From Streptomyces sp. SN-593 (lineage in GTDB: Bacteria; Actinomycetota; Actinomycetes; Streptomycetales; Streptomycetaceae), in NCBI RefSeq assembly GCF_016756395.1, contig NZ_AP018365.1, positions 434,001-498,000 of the forward strand: 64,000 nt of DNA, read 5' to 3'. Of the stretch, positions 18,943 to 28,192 are shown piece after piece. The notes beneath the pieces were generated by a model that did not search any database, was not told the DNA's origin, and saw nothing but the letters and a program-made list of their open reading frames with translations. How positions within the stretch are numbered: the first letter of the stretch is position 1; each line of letters begins with the position of its first letter. The position numbers and the translations under genes are program-made.

Positions 18943-19886
18943 GCAGGCACGAACGGAGCGAGGCGACGATGGACCTGGCGACGACCGGGAAGGACGGTGA
19001 ACCGTCCGCGGGGGCACCGTCGGCGGGGGCACCCTCGGCGGGGACGGGCGCGGCGGGGACGGGCGCGGCCGCCGCGGCCGGAGCGGAGGACGCCCCGCCG
19101 GCGGCGGGGGCGGCGACCGCCAGGCCGCTCGACTGGCGCCGCGGCGCGCCGCGCCTGCTGCTGAACGTGATCGCCGTCGCGGTCGGCGTGGGCCTGTGGG
19201 CGCTGCTGGCCTCCCGGGGCGTGCACGACCTGCCCGGCCCGGTCGCCGTCGCCCGCCGGGCGGGCCAGTTGCTGGGCGACGGCACCCTGGAGGACGACAT
19301 CGCCGCCAGCCTGCGGCGGGTGCTCACCGGTTTCCTGCTCGGCACCGTGCTGGCGGTGGTGGTCGGCTTCCTCATGGGCTGGTACCCCATCGCCCGCGGG
19401 CTGTTCGAGCCCTACGTCCAGTTCTTCCGCACCGTCCCGCCGCTGGCCGTGATCCCGCTGGCGGTGGTCCTGATGGGGATCGGCGAGACGCCCAAGATCT
19501 TCGTGATCTTCCTGGCGGCCTTCCTGTCCAGCGTGGTGGCGACCTTCCAGGGCGTGCTCGACGTGGACCGCACCCTCGTCGACGCGGCGCGGGTGCTGGG
19601 CGCGCGGGACCGCACCATCTTCCTGAAGGTGGTCATCCCGGCGTCGGCGCCGTTCATCCTGGTCGGCATGCGGATCGGGCTGGGCGCGGCCTGGTCCACC
19701 CTGGTGGCCGCGGAGCTGATCGCCGCGCAGCAGGGCCTCGGCTTCCGGATGCAGCACGCCGAGACGTACTACGACCTCGACACGATCTTCGTGGGACTGA
19801 TCACCATCGGCGTGCTGGGCCTGGTCATGGACCGGCTGCTGCTGCTGGCCGAGCGCCGTCTCACCGGTTGGCAGGAGCGACGATGA
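18939..19886 (+). CDS. NitT/TauT-type ABC transporter permease (SsuC-like)
   Basis: A 315-residue inner-membrane permease. A low-complexity N-terminus of about 65 residues, with repeated Ala-Pro-Ser-Ala-Gly units, precedes about six transmembrane helices. The EAA loop that docks to the ATPase reads [20 protein letters not shown], typical of the nitrate/sulfonate/taurine class. ATG 18939 overlaps the ROK stop and follows GGAGG. The stop overlaps the ATPase start. Together with the next two genes it forms an importer, probably for a sulfonate or sulfate ester given the sulfatase in the same operon. Confidence 0.88.
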   Translation: MSRHERSEATMDLATTGKDGEPSAGAPSAGAPSAGTGAAGTGAAAAAGAEDAPPAAGAATARPLDWRRGAPRLLLNVIAVAVGVGLWALLASRGVHDLPGPVAVARRAGQLLGDGTLEDDIAASLRRVLTGFLLGTVLAVVVGFLMGWYPIARGLFEPYVQFFRTVPPLAVIPLAVVLMGIGETPKIFVIFLAAFLSSVVATFQGVLDVDRTLVDAARVLGARDRTIFLKVVIPASAPFILVGMRIGLGAAWSTLVAAELIAAQQGLGFRMQHAETYYDLDTIFVGLITIGVLGLVMDRLLLLAERRLTGWQERR

Positions 19887-20710
19887 CACACAAGATCTCC
19901 TTCCGGGACGCCGTCAAGACGTACCCGGTGAAAAGCGGGACGTTCACCGCGCTGGGCGGGGTGTCGCTGGACGTCGGCGAGCGGGAGTTCGTCACCGTGG
20001 TCGGCCCGTCCGGCTGCGGGAAGAGCACGCTGCTCGGGATGGCCGCGGGGCTGGTGGAGCCCACCTCGGGCGGGGTGTCCGTGGACGGCCGGCCGGTCAC
20101 CGGACCGGGGCCCGACCGCGGGGTGATCTTCCAGCAGTACGCGCTGTTCCCGTGGCTGACGGTGCGCCGCAACGTGGAGTTCGGGCTGCGGCTGACCTCC
20201 ATGCCGGCCGGGGAGCGCCGGGCGCGCGCGGACCACGCGATCGAGCTGGTCGGGTTGACGGACTTCGCGGACGCGCTGCCGAAGACGCTGTCCGGCGGGA
20301 TGAAGCAGCGCTGCGCGATCGCCCGGGCGTACGCGGTCGATCCGGAGGTGCTGCTGATGGACGAGCCGTTCGGCGCGCTGGACGCGCTGACCCGGGTGCA
20401 GCTCCAGGACCAGTTGCTGGACACCTGGAGCAAGGAGCGGCGCACCGTCATGTTCGTCACGCACGACGTGGAGGAGGCGGTCTACCTCGCCCAGCGGGTC
20501 GTGGTGATGGCCGCCAGGCCCGGGCGGGTGCACGCCGTGGTCGACGTGGACCTGCCCTATCCCCGGACCGAGGAGATCCGGCTGTCCGCCGGGTTCGCCG
20601 CTCTGCGCAACCAGGTGTGGCAGGCCGTCTACCACCAGGCCCCGGCCGGACCGGACCCGCGGAAACCGGCGGGCGGCGACGCCCAGGCTCCGGCGGGCGC
20701 CGGCACCTGA
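19883..20710 (+). CDS. NitT/TauT-type ABC transporter ATP-binding protein (SsuB-like)
   Basis: A 275-residue cytoplasmic ATPase energising the import complex. It has the Walker A motif Gly-Pro-Ser-Gly-Cys-Gly-Lys-Ser-Thr, Q-loop Phe-Gln-Gln-Tyr-Ala-Leu-Phe-Pro-Trp, signature Leu-Ser-Gly-Gly-Met-Lys-Gln-Arg, Walker B [11 protein letters not shown] and the switch His in Val-Thr-His-Asp-Val. The Phe-Pro-Trp-Leu pattern fits SsuB/TauB. ATG 19883 overlaps the permease stop and is preceded by AGGAG. The following 153 bases contain a long pyrimidine-rich leader before the binding-protein gene, so the operon may be read through or restarted there. Confidence 0.92.
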   Translation: MTHKISFRDAVKTYPVKSGTFTALGGVSLDVGEREFVTVVGPSGCGKSTLLGMAAGLVEPTSGGVSVDGRPVTGPGPDRGVIFQQYALFPWLTVRRNVEFGLRLTSMPAGERRARADHAIELVGLTDFADALPKTLSGGMKQRCAIARAYAVDPEVLLMDEPFGALDALTRVQLQDQLLDTWSKERRTVMFVTHDVEEAVYLAQRVVVMAARPGRVHAVVDVDLPYPRTEEIRLSAGFAALRNQVWQAVYHQAPAGPDPRKPAGGDAQAPAGAGT

Positions 20711-20863
20711 CCGGCGGCCCGCCCGGCCCCTGACCGGCACCTGACGGCGGCCCGCCCGGCCCGCCCGGCTCCCCTTCCGCCCCCGCACCCCCTTCCTCCC
20801 CGAACCCCTTCCTCCCTCCCTTCTCCCCCAAGGCTCCCCAGCCCTCCCGAAAGGACCCCCGTC

Positions 20864-21856
20864 ATGGCCCCGATGAGCCGGCGCGGCTTCGTCACCGCAC
20901 TGTCCGCGTCCGCCCTGTCACTCACCGCAGCCGCGTGCTCCTCGAACAGCTCCGGCGGCTCGGGCGGGGGCACCAAGGTCCGCTTCGGCTACATCGGCGA
21001 CTTCAACGGCTCCAGCCTGCTGGCGATAGCCGACGACCAGGGGCTGTGGAAGAAGGAGGGCCTGAGCGCGAGCGTCAAGGTCTTCACGAACGGCCCGATC
21101 CAGATCCAGGCGCTGGGCTCCGGCGACCTCGACTACGGCTACATCGGCCCGGGCGCCCTGTGGCTGCCCGCCAGCGGCAAGGCGAAGCTGATCGCCGTCG
21201 ACACGCTCACCTACGCCGACCGGGTCATCGCGCAGCCCGGCATCACCTCGATCGAGCAGCTCAAGGGCAGGAAGGTCGGGGTGACGGAAGGCACGTCGGG
21301 CGAGATGATCCTCGACCTGGCGCTGGACAAGGCGGGGATGAAGATCTCCGACATCAAGAAGGTGGCGATGGACCCGGCCACCATCGTGTCGGCGTTCTCC
21401 GCGGGGCAGATCGACGGAGCCGGCTTCTACTACCCGCTGATCGACACGATCAAGAAGCGCAAGCCGAAGCTGGTGGAGCTCGCCGCCGACCGGGACTTCC
21501 CCGATCACGCCTTCCCGACCGCCTTCGTCTCCGGGCCCAAGGCCGACCCGTCCCGTGACGCGAAGGTCGTCCGGGTGCTCCAGGCGGCGAACGACTGGCG
21601 GGTCGCGCACAAGGACCAGGCGATCGGCCTGTCCGCGAAGATGCTCCAGGTCACCGAGGCCCAGGTGCGCGCGGACGCGGCCAACGTCCAACTCCTCACC
21701 ACCGCGCAGCTCGTGGCGAAGACGAAGGACGGCACCGTCGACACCTGGCTGAACGGCCTCGCCCGCTTCTTCGTGGGCACCGGCCAGTTGGAGAAGGCGC
21801 CGGCGCCGTCCGCCTACTACGAGGGCGCCGCCTTCACGAAGGCGTACGGCAAGTGA
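20864..21856 (+). CDS. Tat-exported substrate-binding lipoprotein, NitT/TauT type
   Basis: A 330-residue extracellular binding protein. The N-terminus has twin arginines (Ser-Arg-Arg-Gly-Phe) and a lipobox Thr-Ala-Ala-Ala-Cys with lipidated Cys25. The mature domain has the periplasmic-binding type II fold of the SsuA/TauA/NMT1 class: Phe-Gly-Tyr-Ile-Gly-Asp-Phe-Asn at the start, Leu-Gly-Ser-Gly-Asp-Leu-Asp-Tyr-Gly-Tyr-Ile-Gly, and Lys-Gly-Arg-Lys-Val-Gly-Val-Thr-Glu-Gly. It delivers substrate to the permease upstream. ATG 20864 follows AAAGGA; ATG 20873 is an alternative. Its stop overlaps the GTG of the sulfatase gene (GTGA). Confidence 0.9.
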   Translation: MAPMSRRGFVTALSASALSLTAAACSSNSSGGSGGGTKVRFGYIGDFNGSSLLAIADDQGLWKKEGLSASVKVFTNGPIQIQALGSGDLDYGYIGPGALWLPASGKAKLIAVDTLTYADRVIAQPGITSIEQLKGRKVGVTEGTSGEMILDLALDKAGMKISDIKKVAMDPATIVSAFSAGQIDGAGFYYPLIDTIKKRKPKLVELAADRDFPDHAFPTAFVSGPKADPSRDAKVVRVLQAANDWRVAHKDQAIGLSAKMLQVTEAQVRADAANVQLLTTAQLVAKTKDGTVDTWLNGLARFFVGTGQLEKAPAPSAYYEGAAFTKAYGK

Positions 21857-23322
21857 ACATCCTGTTCCTGATGACCGACCAGCACCGGGTGGACACCCTC
21901 GGCGCGTACGGGAACCCGCACGTGGCCACCCCGCACCTGGACCGGCTGGCGGCCGGCGGCACCCGCTTCGACCGCTTCTACACGCCCACCGCGATCTGCA
22001 CGCCGGCCCGGGCCAGCCTGCTCACCGGCCAGGCGCCGTTCCGCCACCGGCTGCTGGCCAACCACGAGCGCAACGTCGGCTACCTGGAGGACCTGCGCGA
22101 GGACGTCTTCACCTTCCCCGCCGCCCTCGCCGAGCGCGGCTACCAGCTCGGCCTGGTCGGCAAGTGGCACGGCGGCACCCTGCGCAACGCGGCGTCGTAC
22201 GGCTTCGAGGGCCCGGATCTGGCCGGCTGGCACAACCCGGTGGACCATCCCGACTACCTCGCCTACCTCGACGCGAACGGCCTGCCGCCGTACCGCATCT
22301 CCGAGCCGGTGCGCGGCACCATGCCCAACGGCAACCCCGGCAACCTGCTGGCCGCGCGCCTGCACCAGCCGGTGGAGGCCACCTTCGAGCACTACCTGGC
22401 CACCCGGACCATCGAGCAGTTGGAGCGCTACGCCGCCACCGGCCGGCCCTTCTTCCAGGCCACCCACTTCTTCGGGCCGCACCTGCCCTACCTGCTGCCG
22501 GACGCGTACTTCGACCGGTACGACCCGGCGCTGGTCGAGCTGCCGCCCTCGATCGCCGAGACCTTCGAGGGCAAGCCGCCGGTGCAGCGCAACTACAGCG
22601 CGCACTGGACGTTCGACACGATGCCGATCGAGGTCACCCGCAAGCTCATCGCCGTGTACTGGGGCTACGTCACGCTCATCGACGAGCAGATCGGCCGCAT
22701 CCTGACCCGGATGGACGAGCTGGGCCTGACCGGCACCACGTCGGTGTTCTTCACCGCCGACCACGGCGAGTTCACCGGCGCGCACCGGCTGCACGACAAG
22801 GGCCCGGCGATGTACGAGGACATCTACCGCATCCCCGGCATCGTCCGGGTGCCGGGCCAACCGCCGCAGGTCCGGGACGAGTTCGCCTCGCTCACCGACT
22901 GCACCGCGACCGTCCTGGAGCTGGCCGGCTGCGATCCGGCGCCGGCGGTGGACAGCCGCAGCCTGCTGCCGCTGGTGCGCGGCGAACGGCCCGCCTGGCG
23001 CACGGAGTTGCTCGCCGAGTTCCACGGGCACCACTTCCCCTACCCGCAGCGGATGCTCCGCGACGACCGCTACAAGCTCGTGGTGAACCCGGAGTCGGTC
23101 AACGAGCTGTACGACCTGGCGGCCGACCCCCACGAACTGTCCAACCGCTACCCGCACCCGGAGATGGCCGACGTCCGCCGCCGCCTGATGCGGAGGCTCT
23201 ACGGCCTGCTGCGCGAGCGCGGCGACAACTTCTACCACTGGATGACGCCGATGTACGACATCGGCGCCTCCGACTACGACCCGAGCCTGAGCGCCTTCGA
23301 ACCCGAGGGCACCACCGCCTAG
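21853..23322 (+). CDS. Type I (formylglycine-dependent) sulfatase
   Basis: A 489-residue sulfatase with no signal peptide, so probably cytoplasmic. Metal-binding Asp9 begins the domain (Met-Thr-Asp-Gln-His). The maturation motif is Cys49-Thr-Pro-Ala-Arg53 followed by Ala-Ser-Leu-Leu-Thr-Gly; Cys49 would become formylglycine. Ala-Asp-His-Gly-Glu-Phe-Thr-Gly and Asp-Lys-Gly-Pro-Ala-Met-Tyr-Glu are the second metal and substrate motifs. Overall layout resembles choline- or aryl-sulfatases. The importer genes upstream are translationally coupled to it, so an intact sulfate ester may be imported and then hydrolysed inside the cell for sulfur or carbon. The FGE gene at 16.1-17.1 kb supplies maturation. 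Confidence 0.9.
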   Translation: MNILFLMTDQHRVDTLGAYGNPHVATPHLDRLAAGGTRFDRFYTPTAICTPARASLLTGQAPFRHRLLANHERNVGYLEDLREDVFTFPAALAERGYQLGLVGKWHGGTLRNAASYGFEGPDLAGWHNPVDHPDYLAYLDANGLPPYRISEPVRGTMPNGNPGNLLAARLHQPVEATFEHYLATRTIEQLERYAATGRPFFQATHFFGPHLPYLLPDAYFDRYDPALVELPPSIAETFEGKPPVQRNYSAHWTFDTMPIEVTRKLIAVYWGYVTLIDEQIGRILTRMDELGLTGTTSVFFTADHGEFTGAHRLHDKGPAMYEDIYRIPGIVRVPGQPPQVRDEFASLTDCTATVLELAGCDPAPAVDSRSLLPLVRGERPAWRTELLAEFHGHHFPYPQRMLRDDRYKLVVNPESVNELYDLAADPHELSNRYPHPEMADVRRRLMRRLYGLLRERGDNFYHWMTPMYDIGASDYDPSLSAFEPEGTTA

Positions 23323-23437
23323 GCGCGCCACGCCGCCGGTCTCGGGCCGGCGGCGCCGGGCCGGGGTGGGGCGGCGCCCGTCCGTGGTCGGGTGGACGGG
23401 CCCGGAGCGGCTACGGGCGGCGGGAGCCTGGCCGTGG

Positions 23438-24499
23438 TCACGTCAGGACGAGCAGCATCACCGCCATGCCGAGGGCCATCGCGCCGTGGCAGCCGACGTC
23501 CACGGACGCGTGGAGCGGCAGGGGACGGGGTGGGCGGTGACCGTGCGGGGCGGGACCCGGGGCCGGCCCTGGCGGCCGCGCGGGCGCGGCCGCTCCGGCC
23601 GGCGCGGGCACCTTCGTGCGGAGGGTCGGCGGCCGCACGGGGAGGGCGCGGGCGCCGTCGAGCGCCGAGGACAGCCACCACAGCCCCATGGCGAGGAAGC
23701 CCACGGCGAGCACGCCGGCGACGACGCGGGAGGCGCCGTGGAGGTGCATCGACATCCCCCCGCCGGACCCGGACATGTCCATCCCCGGCATGTCCGCCAT
23801 CGCGGCCGGTCCGCCCGCCTCCGGACGACCGCCGCTCATGCCGCCGGGCATCGCGAGCAGCATCCACGCCATGGCGGCCGCCATCACCGCGTGCGCCACC
23901 GCGTGCGTCCACGGGTGCGGCGTCCCGTACGCCCGCGCGGCCCCGCCCTCCGGGCGCCCGCGGCGCAGCCGCCCTTCGCGGACCAGGGCCGTCGCCGGGA
24001 ACCACACCGCGGCCAGCCCGAAGAACACCGCTTGCGGCGCGGCGGGCACGTCCATGCCCCACGGCCACGCCATGACCGCCATCGCGGCTCCCATCACCGC
24101 GTGCACCCCGTGCGCGATCCGCTCCCCCGCCGCACCGCCCGAGACGGCCAGGCGGTCCGGCTTCCCCGCTCGCCCGGGCCGCCCAGGCGCGGCAGCGCCG
24201 ACCCGCCCCACCACGCCGGACGCCCCCGCGCCACCGCCCGGTTCGGCCCCACCGGACGATTCGGCGCCTCCGTCCGGTTCCACCTCAGCGTCCGCGGCCG
24301 CCTCCCGGCCCCCGCAGGCCGTGGCGTCCGGCGCCGCCCCGTCGGCCGCCCGAGCCGCGGCCAGGGCCGCACCCGCGTCCGTGGACTCCGGACCCCGCGC
24401 CCGGTCCCGGCCCGGGCGCAGCGCCCGGGCCGCGCCCAGCACCGTCAGCGCGCCGAAGAGGACCGTCAGTATCCAGCGCAGTCCGTGTGCCGCGATCAC
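23438..24499 (-). CDS. DUF5134 membrane protein with Met/His-rich segment
   Basis: A 353-residue predicted membrane protein. A first helix is followed by an Ala/Gly/Pro-rich stretch (about residues 30-115) and then a bundle of helices with conserved histidines (Gly-Val-His-Ala-Val-Met, His-Pro-Trp-Thr-His, Ala-Val-Ala-His-Ala-Val-Met). A Met-Pro-Gly-Met-Asp-Met-Ser loop ending Met-Ser-Met-His-Leu-His suggests copper or another soft metal is bound at the outer face. It ends with Cys-His-Gly-Ala-Met-Ala-Leu-Gly-Met. This matches DUF5134, a streptomycete family of unknown function. The GTG start at 24499 overlaps the PepSY stop, so the two are coupled and probably act together. Confidence 0.75.
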   Translation of the reverse strand: MIAAHGLRWILTVLFGALTVLGAARALRPGRDRARGPESTDAGAALAAARAADGAAPDATACGGREAAADAEVEPDGGAESSGGAEPGGGAGASGVVGRVGAAAPGRPGRAGKPDRLAVSGGAAGERIAHGVHAVMGAAMAVMAWPWGMDVPAAPQAVFFGLAAVWFPATALVREGRLRRGRPEGGAARAYGTPHPWTHAVAHAVMAAAMAWMLLAMPGGMSGGRPEAGGPAAMADMPGMDMSGSGGGMSMHLHGASRVVAGVLAVGFLAMGLWWLSSALDGARALPVRPPTLRTKVPAPAGAAAPARPPGPAPGPAPHGHRPPRPLPLHASVDVGCHGAMALGMAVMLLVLT

Positions 24500-25968
24500 C
24501 GGGACACTCCCGTGACGAACCGGCGCCGGATCAGCGCGCCCACCGCGAGGTCGACCCCGAGGAAGACGAGCAGGGGCAGGCCGAGCAGCGGCAGGTAGTA
24601 GCCGAGCACCGCGGCCACCAGCAGTGCCGGGGCCAGCACCCGCCCCGGAACCCGGCGCCAGGCGCCGCGCGCGGGGGCGCGCCCCGGCAGGCGCGCCGAC
24701 CCGTCCCGGCGGGTCGGCCGGCGCAGCCACCACATCCGGTAGCCGAGCAGGGCCACCGCGATGAGCCCGACCGCCAGCAGCGCCAGGACGATCTGGTTGG
24801 CGAGCCCGAAGAGCAGCCCCATGTGAGCGTCGATGCCCCAGCGGGTGAGCTTCGCGAGCACCGGGTAGTCCGCGAAGCGGAGCCGCGCGGTGACCTTCCC
24901 GGTGTGCGGGTCCACCGCCACCGAGTCCTGGCGCTCCGGCCAGTGGCGGGTGTTCTCCTTCACCGTCCACGCCGTACCGGGGGCGGCGGGCGGGGTGACG
25001 ACCAGCGGGCCGCCGAGGCCCGCGCGGTGGGCGGAGGCCACCACCGTTCCGATGCCGACGCTGCGGCCGCCGCCGTGCGCCACCGGGTCCGCCGCGGGCA
25101 GGACCGTGGACACCGAGGGGCTGCCGCCCTTCAGCCTCGCCTGCAACGCACCGATGCTCGCCCCCGCGTGGTCCGACCAGGTCAGCCCGGTGGCCGACAG
25201 CCCGAGCAGGCCCGCGGACAGGCCGAGCCCCGCCACCGCGTGCCACGACAGCGTCCGGCGGCGGCCGGCGCCGCCGCGCACCCTGGGCAGCACGGTCCGG
25301 CGCAGCCGCTCCCCCTTGCGGCGCCGCGCCCCGAGCCACAGCGCGAGCCCGCCGAGCACCTCGACCCACAGCCAACTGGCGGCCAGCTCGCTGTAGTTGC
25401 GGCCGAACGCGCCGAGGTGCAGGGTGCGGTGCAGCGTGTCGAGCCAGGCGCGTACCGGCAGCCACTGCCCGTACGTGGTGAGCACGCCACGCACCTTGCC
25501 GGTGTACGGGTCGACGAACGCGGTCCGGCTGTACCCGTCGGGCAGGCCGGGCGTGCCGAGCAGCACCCGGGTGGTGTCGGTCGGCCCGGCGGGCGGGTCG
25601 ACCGACTGGAGGGTGCCGCCGGGGACGGCCGCCTCGCCCGCGGCGACCTGCCGGGCCAGCGGGACGACCTGCGCGGGATTCCGCGCGGCCACGTGCAGTT
25701 CGTGCCGGTAGACGATCCCCTCGATCTGCGGCGAGGCGGTGTACACCAGCCCGGTCGTCGCGGCGACGAGCAGGAAGGGGCCGACGAGCACACCGGCGTA
25801 GAAGTGCAGCCTCCGCAGCAGCGGGCGGACCGCCGCCCAGCGGCCGCCCGGCCCGCGAACCGTCTCCCGCGTCCCCGACCCCGACCCCGTCGCTGTCGAC
25901 CGGGGCGCCGGGTCCGGCGCGCCTCGCTCCCGCGTCCCCGGGTCGAGAGCTGTGTCGCTCGCTGCCAT
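24496..25968 (-). CDS. PepSY-associated transmembrane protein
   Basis: A 490-residue membrane protein of the PepSY_TM class, often linked to siderophore or metal reduction at the cell surface. Helices are visible at about residues 55-78 (Phe-Tyr-Ala-Gly-Val-Leu-Val-Gly-Pro), 190-208, 235-262 and 385-410, plus a C-terminal hydrophobic pair. Conserved histidines occur at Arg-Leu-His-Phe-Tyr-Ala-Gly, Leu-His-Arg-Thr-Leu-His, Ser-Trp-His-Ala-Val-Ala-Gly and Ala-His-Met-Gly-Leu-Leu-Phe-Gly. Extracytoplasmic PepSY-like loops carry Val-Asp-Pro-Tyr-Thr-Gly-Lys-Val and Val-Asp-Pro-His-Thr-Gly-Lys-Val. ATG 25968 follows GGGAGA. It is coupled to the Met-rich DUF5134 gene, which supports a metal-related role. 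Confidence 0.85.
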   Translation of the reverse strand: MAASDTALDPGTRERGAPDPAPRSTATGSGSGTRETVRGPGGRWAAVRPLLRRLHFYAGVLVGPFLLVAATTGLVYTASPQIEGIVYRHELHVAARNPAQVVPLARQVAAGEAAVPGGTLQSVDPPAGPTDTTRVLLGTPGLPDGYSRTAFVDPYTGKVRGVLTTYGQWLPVRAWLDTLHRTLHLGAFGRNYSELAASWLWVEVLGGLALWLGARRRKGERLRRTVLPRVRGGAGRRRTLSWHAVAGLGLSAGLLGLSATGLTWSDHAGASIGALQARLKGGSPSVSTVLPAADPVAHGGGRSVGIGTVVASAHRAGLGGPLVVTPPAAPGTAWTVKENTRHWPERQDSVAVDPHTGKVTARLRFADYPVLAKLTRWGIDAHMGLLFGLANQIVLALLAVGLIAVALLGYRMWWLRRPTRRDGSARLPGRAPARGAWRRVPGRVLAPALLVAAVLGYYLPLLGLPLLVFLGVDLAVGALIRRRFVTGVSR

Positions 25969-26245
25969 GCCGTCTCCCGCCGTGCGTTGCCGAGTCGAGG
26001 TGGGAGAGCCCAACGCGCCCACCTCTTCATACGTCGGACGTCCGGAGCGCCGAGTTCCGGCCGCCCGGACCCTTCCGGAACGGGAAGCCGCCCACCGGGC
26101 CGCCCGGGCACGGCGGAGGGGGCCCGCCCGGCGGTCCGGTCGCTCCGCCGCCGACGGCCGGGGATGGCCGGCGATGGCCGCCGGAAGGGGGAGGCGGCGC
26201 CCCGGCGTTTCCGGCCGCGGCGGGCGCCGACACCACTCCGCCATA

Positions 26246-26274
26246 TTGACGCGTGCATGTCGGATGGCTAATTT
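26246..26274 (+). promoter_or_regulatory. Predicted sigma-70-type promoter
   Basis: TTGACG at 26246-26251 and TAATTT at 26269-26274 are separated by 17 bases in the 604-base divergent region upstream of the sedolisin gene. This is one of the few A/T-rich spots in the window. It leaves a leader of about 290 bases containing a LacI-like palindrome. Confidence 0.5.
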
Positions 26275-26402
26275 CGATGAGCGCTCTCCGCACGGCACGT
26301 CCGCCCCTCCACACCGCGGCCGCTCCCGGCGACCCGGCTCCGCGTGCGCACGCGGGGACCCGTCCGCCGGGGACGATGTGGCGAAACCGCCGGGTCTCGA
26401 CC

Positions 26403-26416
26403 TGACAACGTTGCCA
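26403..26416. promoter_or_regulatory. LacI/GalR-like operator upstream of the sedolisin gene
   Basis: TGACAACGTTGCCA has the AACGTT centre typical of LacI/GalR-family operators. A related site, TACAACGTTGCA, lies upstream of the GH43 gene at 55955. It sits 157 bases before the sedolisin start. Confidence 0.45.
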
Positions 26417-26572
26417 GATCGGCGTCCGGCTCGTCCGGGCCGGCCCCAGCACCTCGCACCTCGCACGCCGGACGCCGTCCGTGGGGAGAGCGCTCCCGGT
26501 GCGCCGGCTCCCCCGTGCCCGTCCACCGCCGCGGACCGGGACCCTCGCCACCCCCACACGAACAGGTGAGAC

Positions 26573-28177
26573 ATGAAGAGATTCGTCCAGTGGGCGCTGA
26601 CGCTGGCCGCGGCGGCAGGACTCGCCGCCACGTCGCCGGCCGCCGCCCACGCCCTGGCCGCTCCGGCCGACGCGGCCGGCCAGGTGACCACCGCGCACGC
26701 GTGTTCCGAGCCGCTGCGTCCCGGCGCCCCGGTCTGCTACGCGCTGGTCCGTACCGACCTGCACGCGTTGCACGACAACGCGCTCGCCCCCGACGCGACG
26801 CCGTCCGGCTACGGCCCCTCGGACCTCCAGCGGGCGTACAACCTGGCCTCCGCCGCCGCGTCGAACGGCGCCGGAGCCACCGTGGCCGTCACGGAACTGG
26901 CGGACAACCCCAACCTCGAGTCCGACCTCGCCACCTACCGCGCGCAGTACGGCCTGCCCGCGTGCACCACGGCCAACGGCTGCTTCCGGAAGGTCAACGG
27001 CAGCGGCCAGCAGGGCAACTACCCCGGCGGGGACACGGGGTGGGGCACGGAGGCGTCGCTCGACGTGGACATGGTCTCCGCGGTGTGCCCGCTGTGCCAC
27101 ATCCTGGTGATCGAGTCCGGCGACCTGGACTCCGCCCAGAACACGGCCGTCTCGCTCGGCGCCCACTTCATCTCCAACAGCTGGGGCACCGGCGACGGTT
27201 CGGGCGACGCGGGCGCCGACGCGGACTTCAACCACGCCGGGGTCGTGGACGTCGCCAGTTCGGGCGACGGCGGCTACGGGGTGAGCTTCCCCGCCACCTC
27301 GAAGTACGTCGTGGCCGCCGGCGGCACCAGCCTGCACCAGGCCACCGGCACCTCGCGGGGCTGGACCGAGACGGCCTGGTCGGGCTCCGGGGCGGGCTGC
27401 TCGTCGTGGGAGTCCAAGCCGAGCTGGCAGACCGACACCGGATGCGGGAGCCACCGTACGGTCGCCGACGTCTCGGCGGTCGCCGACCCCGCCACCGGTG
27501 TGGCCGTCTACGACACCTACGGGCAGGGCGGCTGGTTCGTGGTCGGCGGCACCAGCGCCTCCTCGCCGATCATCGCCTCGACCTACGCGCTCGCCGGGGC
27601 ACCCGCCACGAACGCGGCGTCCGTGCTGTACAGCCACACGTCCTCGCTCAACGACGTGACGTCGGGCTCCGACGGCTCGTGCAGCCCCTCCTACCTGTGC
27701 ACCGCCGCCGGCGGCTACGACGGCCCCACCGGCCTTGGCACCCCCAACGGGCTCGGCGCCTTCAACGGCAGCGGGAGCACCGGTTCGCAGACCGGTCCGA
27801 TCACCGCCGGCGTCTCGTCCTCGCTGTGCGTGGACGACCGCTCCTCCAGCACCGCGAACCTCAACCCGGTGCAGATCTGGAACTGCAACGGCAGTTCCGC
27901 CCAGCAGTGGACCGTGTCCTCCGGCAACACCCTCAAGGCGCTGGGCAAGTGCCTGGACGTCGACAACTCCGGCACCGCGGACGGCACCACCGTGGACCTC
28001 TACGACTGCAACAACACCGGCGCCCAGGTCTGGCAGCCCCAGTCCAACGGCTCCCTGCTCAACCCCAACTCCGGCAAGTGCCTCGACGACCCGAACAGTT
28101 CCACCACCGAGGGCACCCAGCTCCAGCTCTGGGACTGCAACGGCACCGCCGCGCAGCACTGGAACCTCCCCGGCTGA
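26573..28177 (+). CDS. Secreted sedolisin (S53) protease with C-terminal ricin B lectin
   Basis: A 534-residue exported protease. Residues 1-30 are a signal peptide. The catalytic domain has Glu160 and Asp164 (Gly-Thr-Glu-Ala-Ser-Leu-Asp), oxyanion Asp232 (Ser-Ser-Gly-Asp-Gly-Gly) and nucleophile Ser328 (Gly-Gly-Thr-Ser-Ala-Ser-Ser-Pro), the Ser-Glu-Asp triad of sedolisins. The usual pro-kumamolisin activation domain is absent; only about 50 residues separate signal and catalytic domain. Residues about 405-534 are a ricin B lectin domain with Gln-x-Trp repeats, nearly matching the end of the SGNH hydrolase at 42.3 kb. ATG 26573 follows CAGGTGAG. It ends at a perfect hairpin terminator. Confidence 0.85.
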   Translation: MKRFVQWALTLAAAAGLAATSPAAAHALAAPADAAGQVTTAHACSEPLRPGAPVCYALVRTDLHALHDNALAPDATPSGYGPSDLQRAYNLASAAASNGAGATVAVTELADNPNLESDLATYRAQYGLPACTTANGCFRKVNGSGQQGNYPGGDTGWGTEASLDVDMVSAVCPLCHILVIESGDLDSAQNTAVSLGAHFISNSWGTGDGSGDAGADADFNHAGVVDVASSGDGGYGVSFPATSKYVVAAGGTSLHQATGTSRGWTETAWSGSGAGCSSWESKPSWQTDTGCGSHRTVADVSAVADPATGVAVYDTYGQGGWFVVGGTSASSPIIASTYALAGAPATNAASVLYSHTSSLNDVTSGSDGSCSPSYLCTAAGGYDGPTGLGTPNGLGAFNGSGSTGSQTGPITAGVSSSLCVDDRSSSTANLNPVQIWNCNGSSAQQWTVSSGNTLKALGKCLDVDNSGTADGTTVDLYDCNNTGAQVWQPQSNGSLLNPNSGKCLDDPNSSTTEGTQLQLWDCNGTAAQHWNLPG

Positions 28178-28192
28178 CCTGAGCGGCGGACG

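Noticed and set aside
20711..20863. Riboswitch in the pyrimidine-rich leader before the binding-protein gene
   Set aside because: The stretch is mostly C and T with no stable stems or known aptamer-like core; it appears unstructured.
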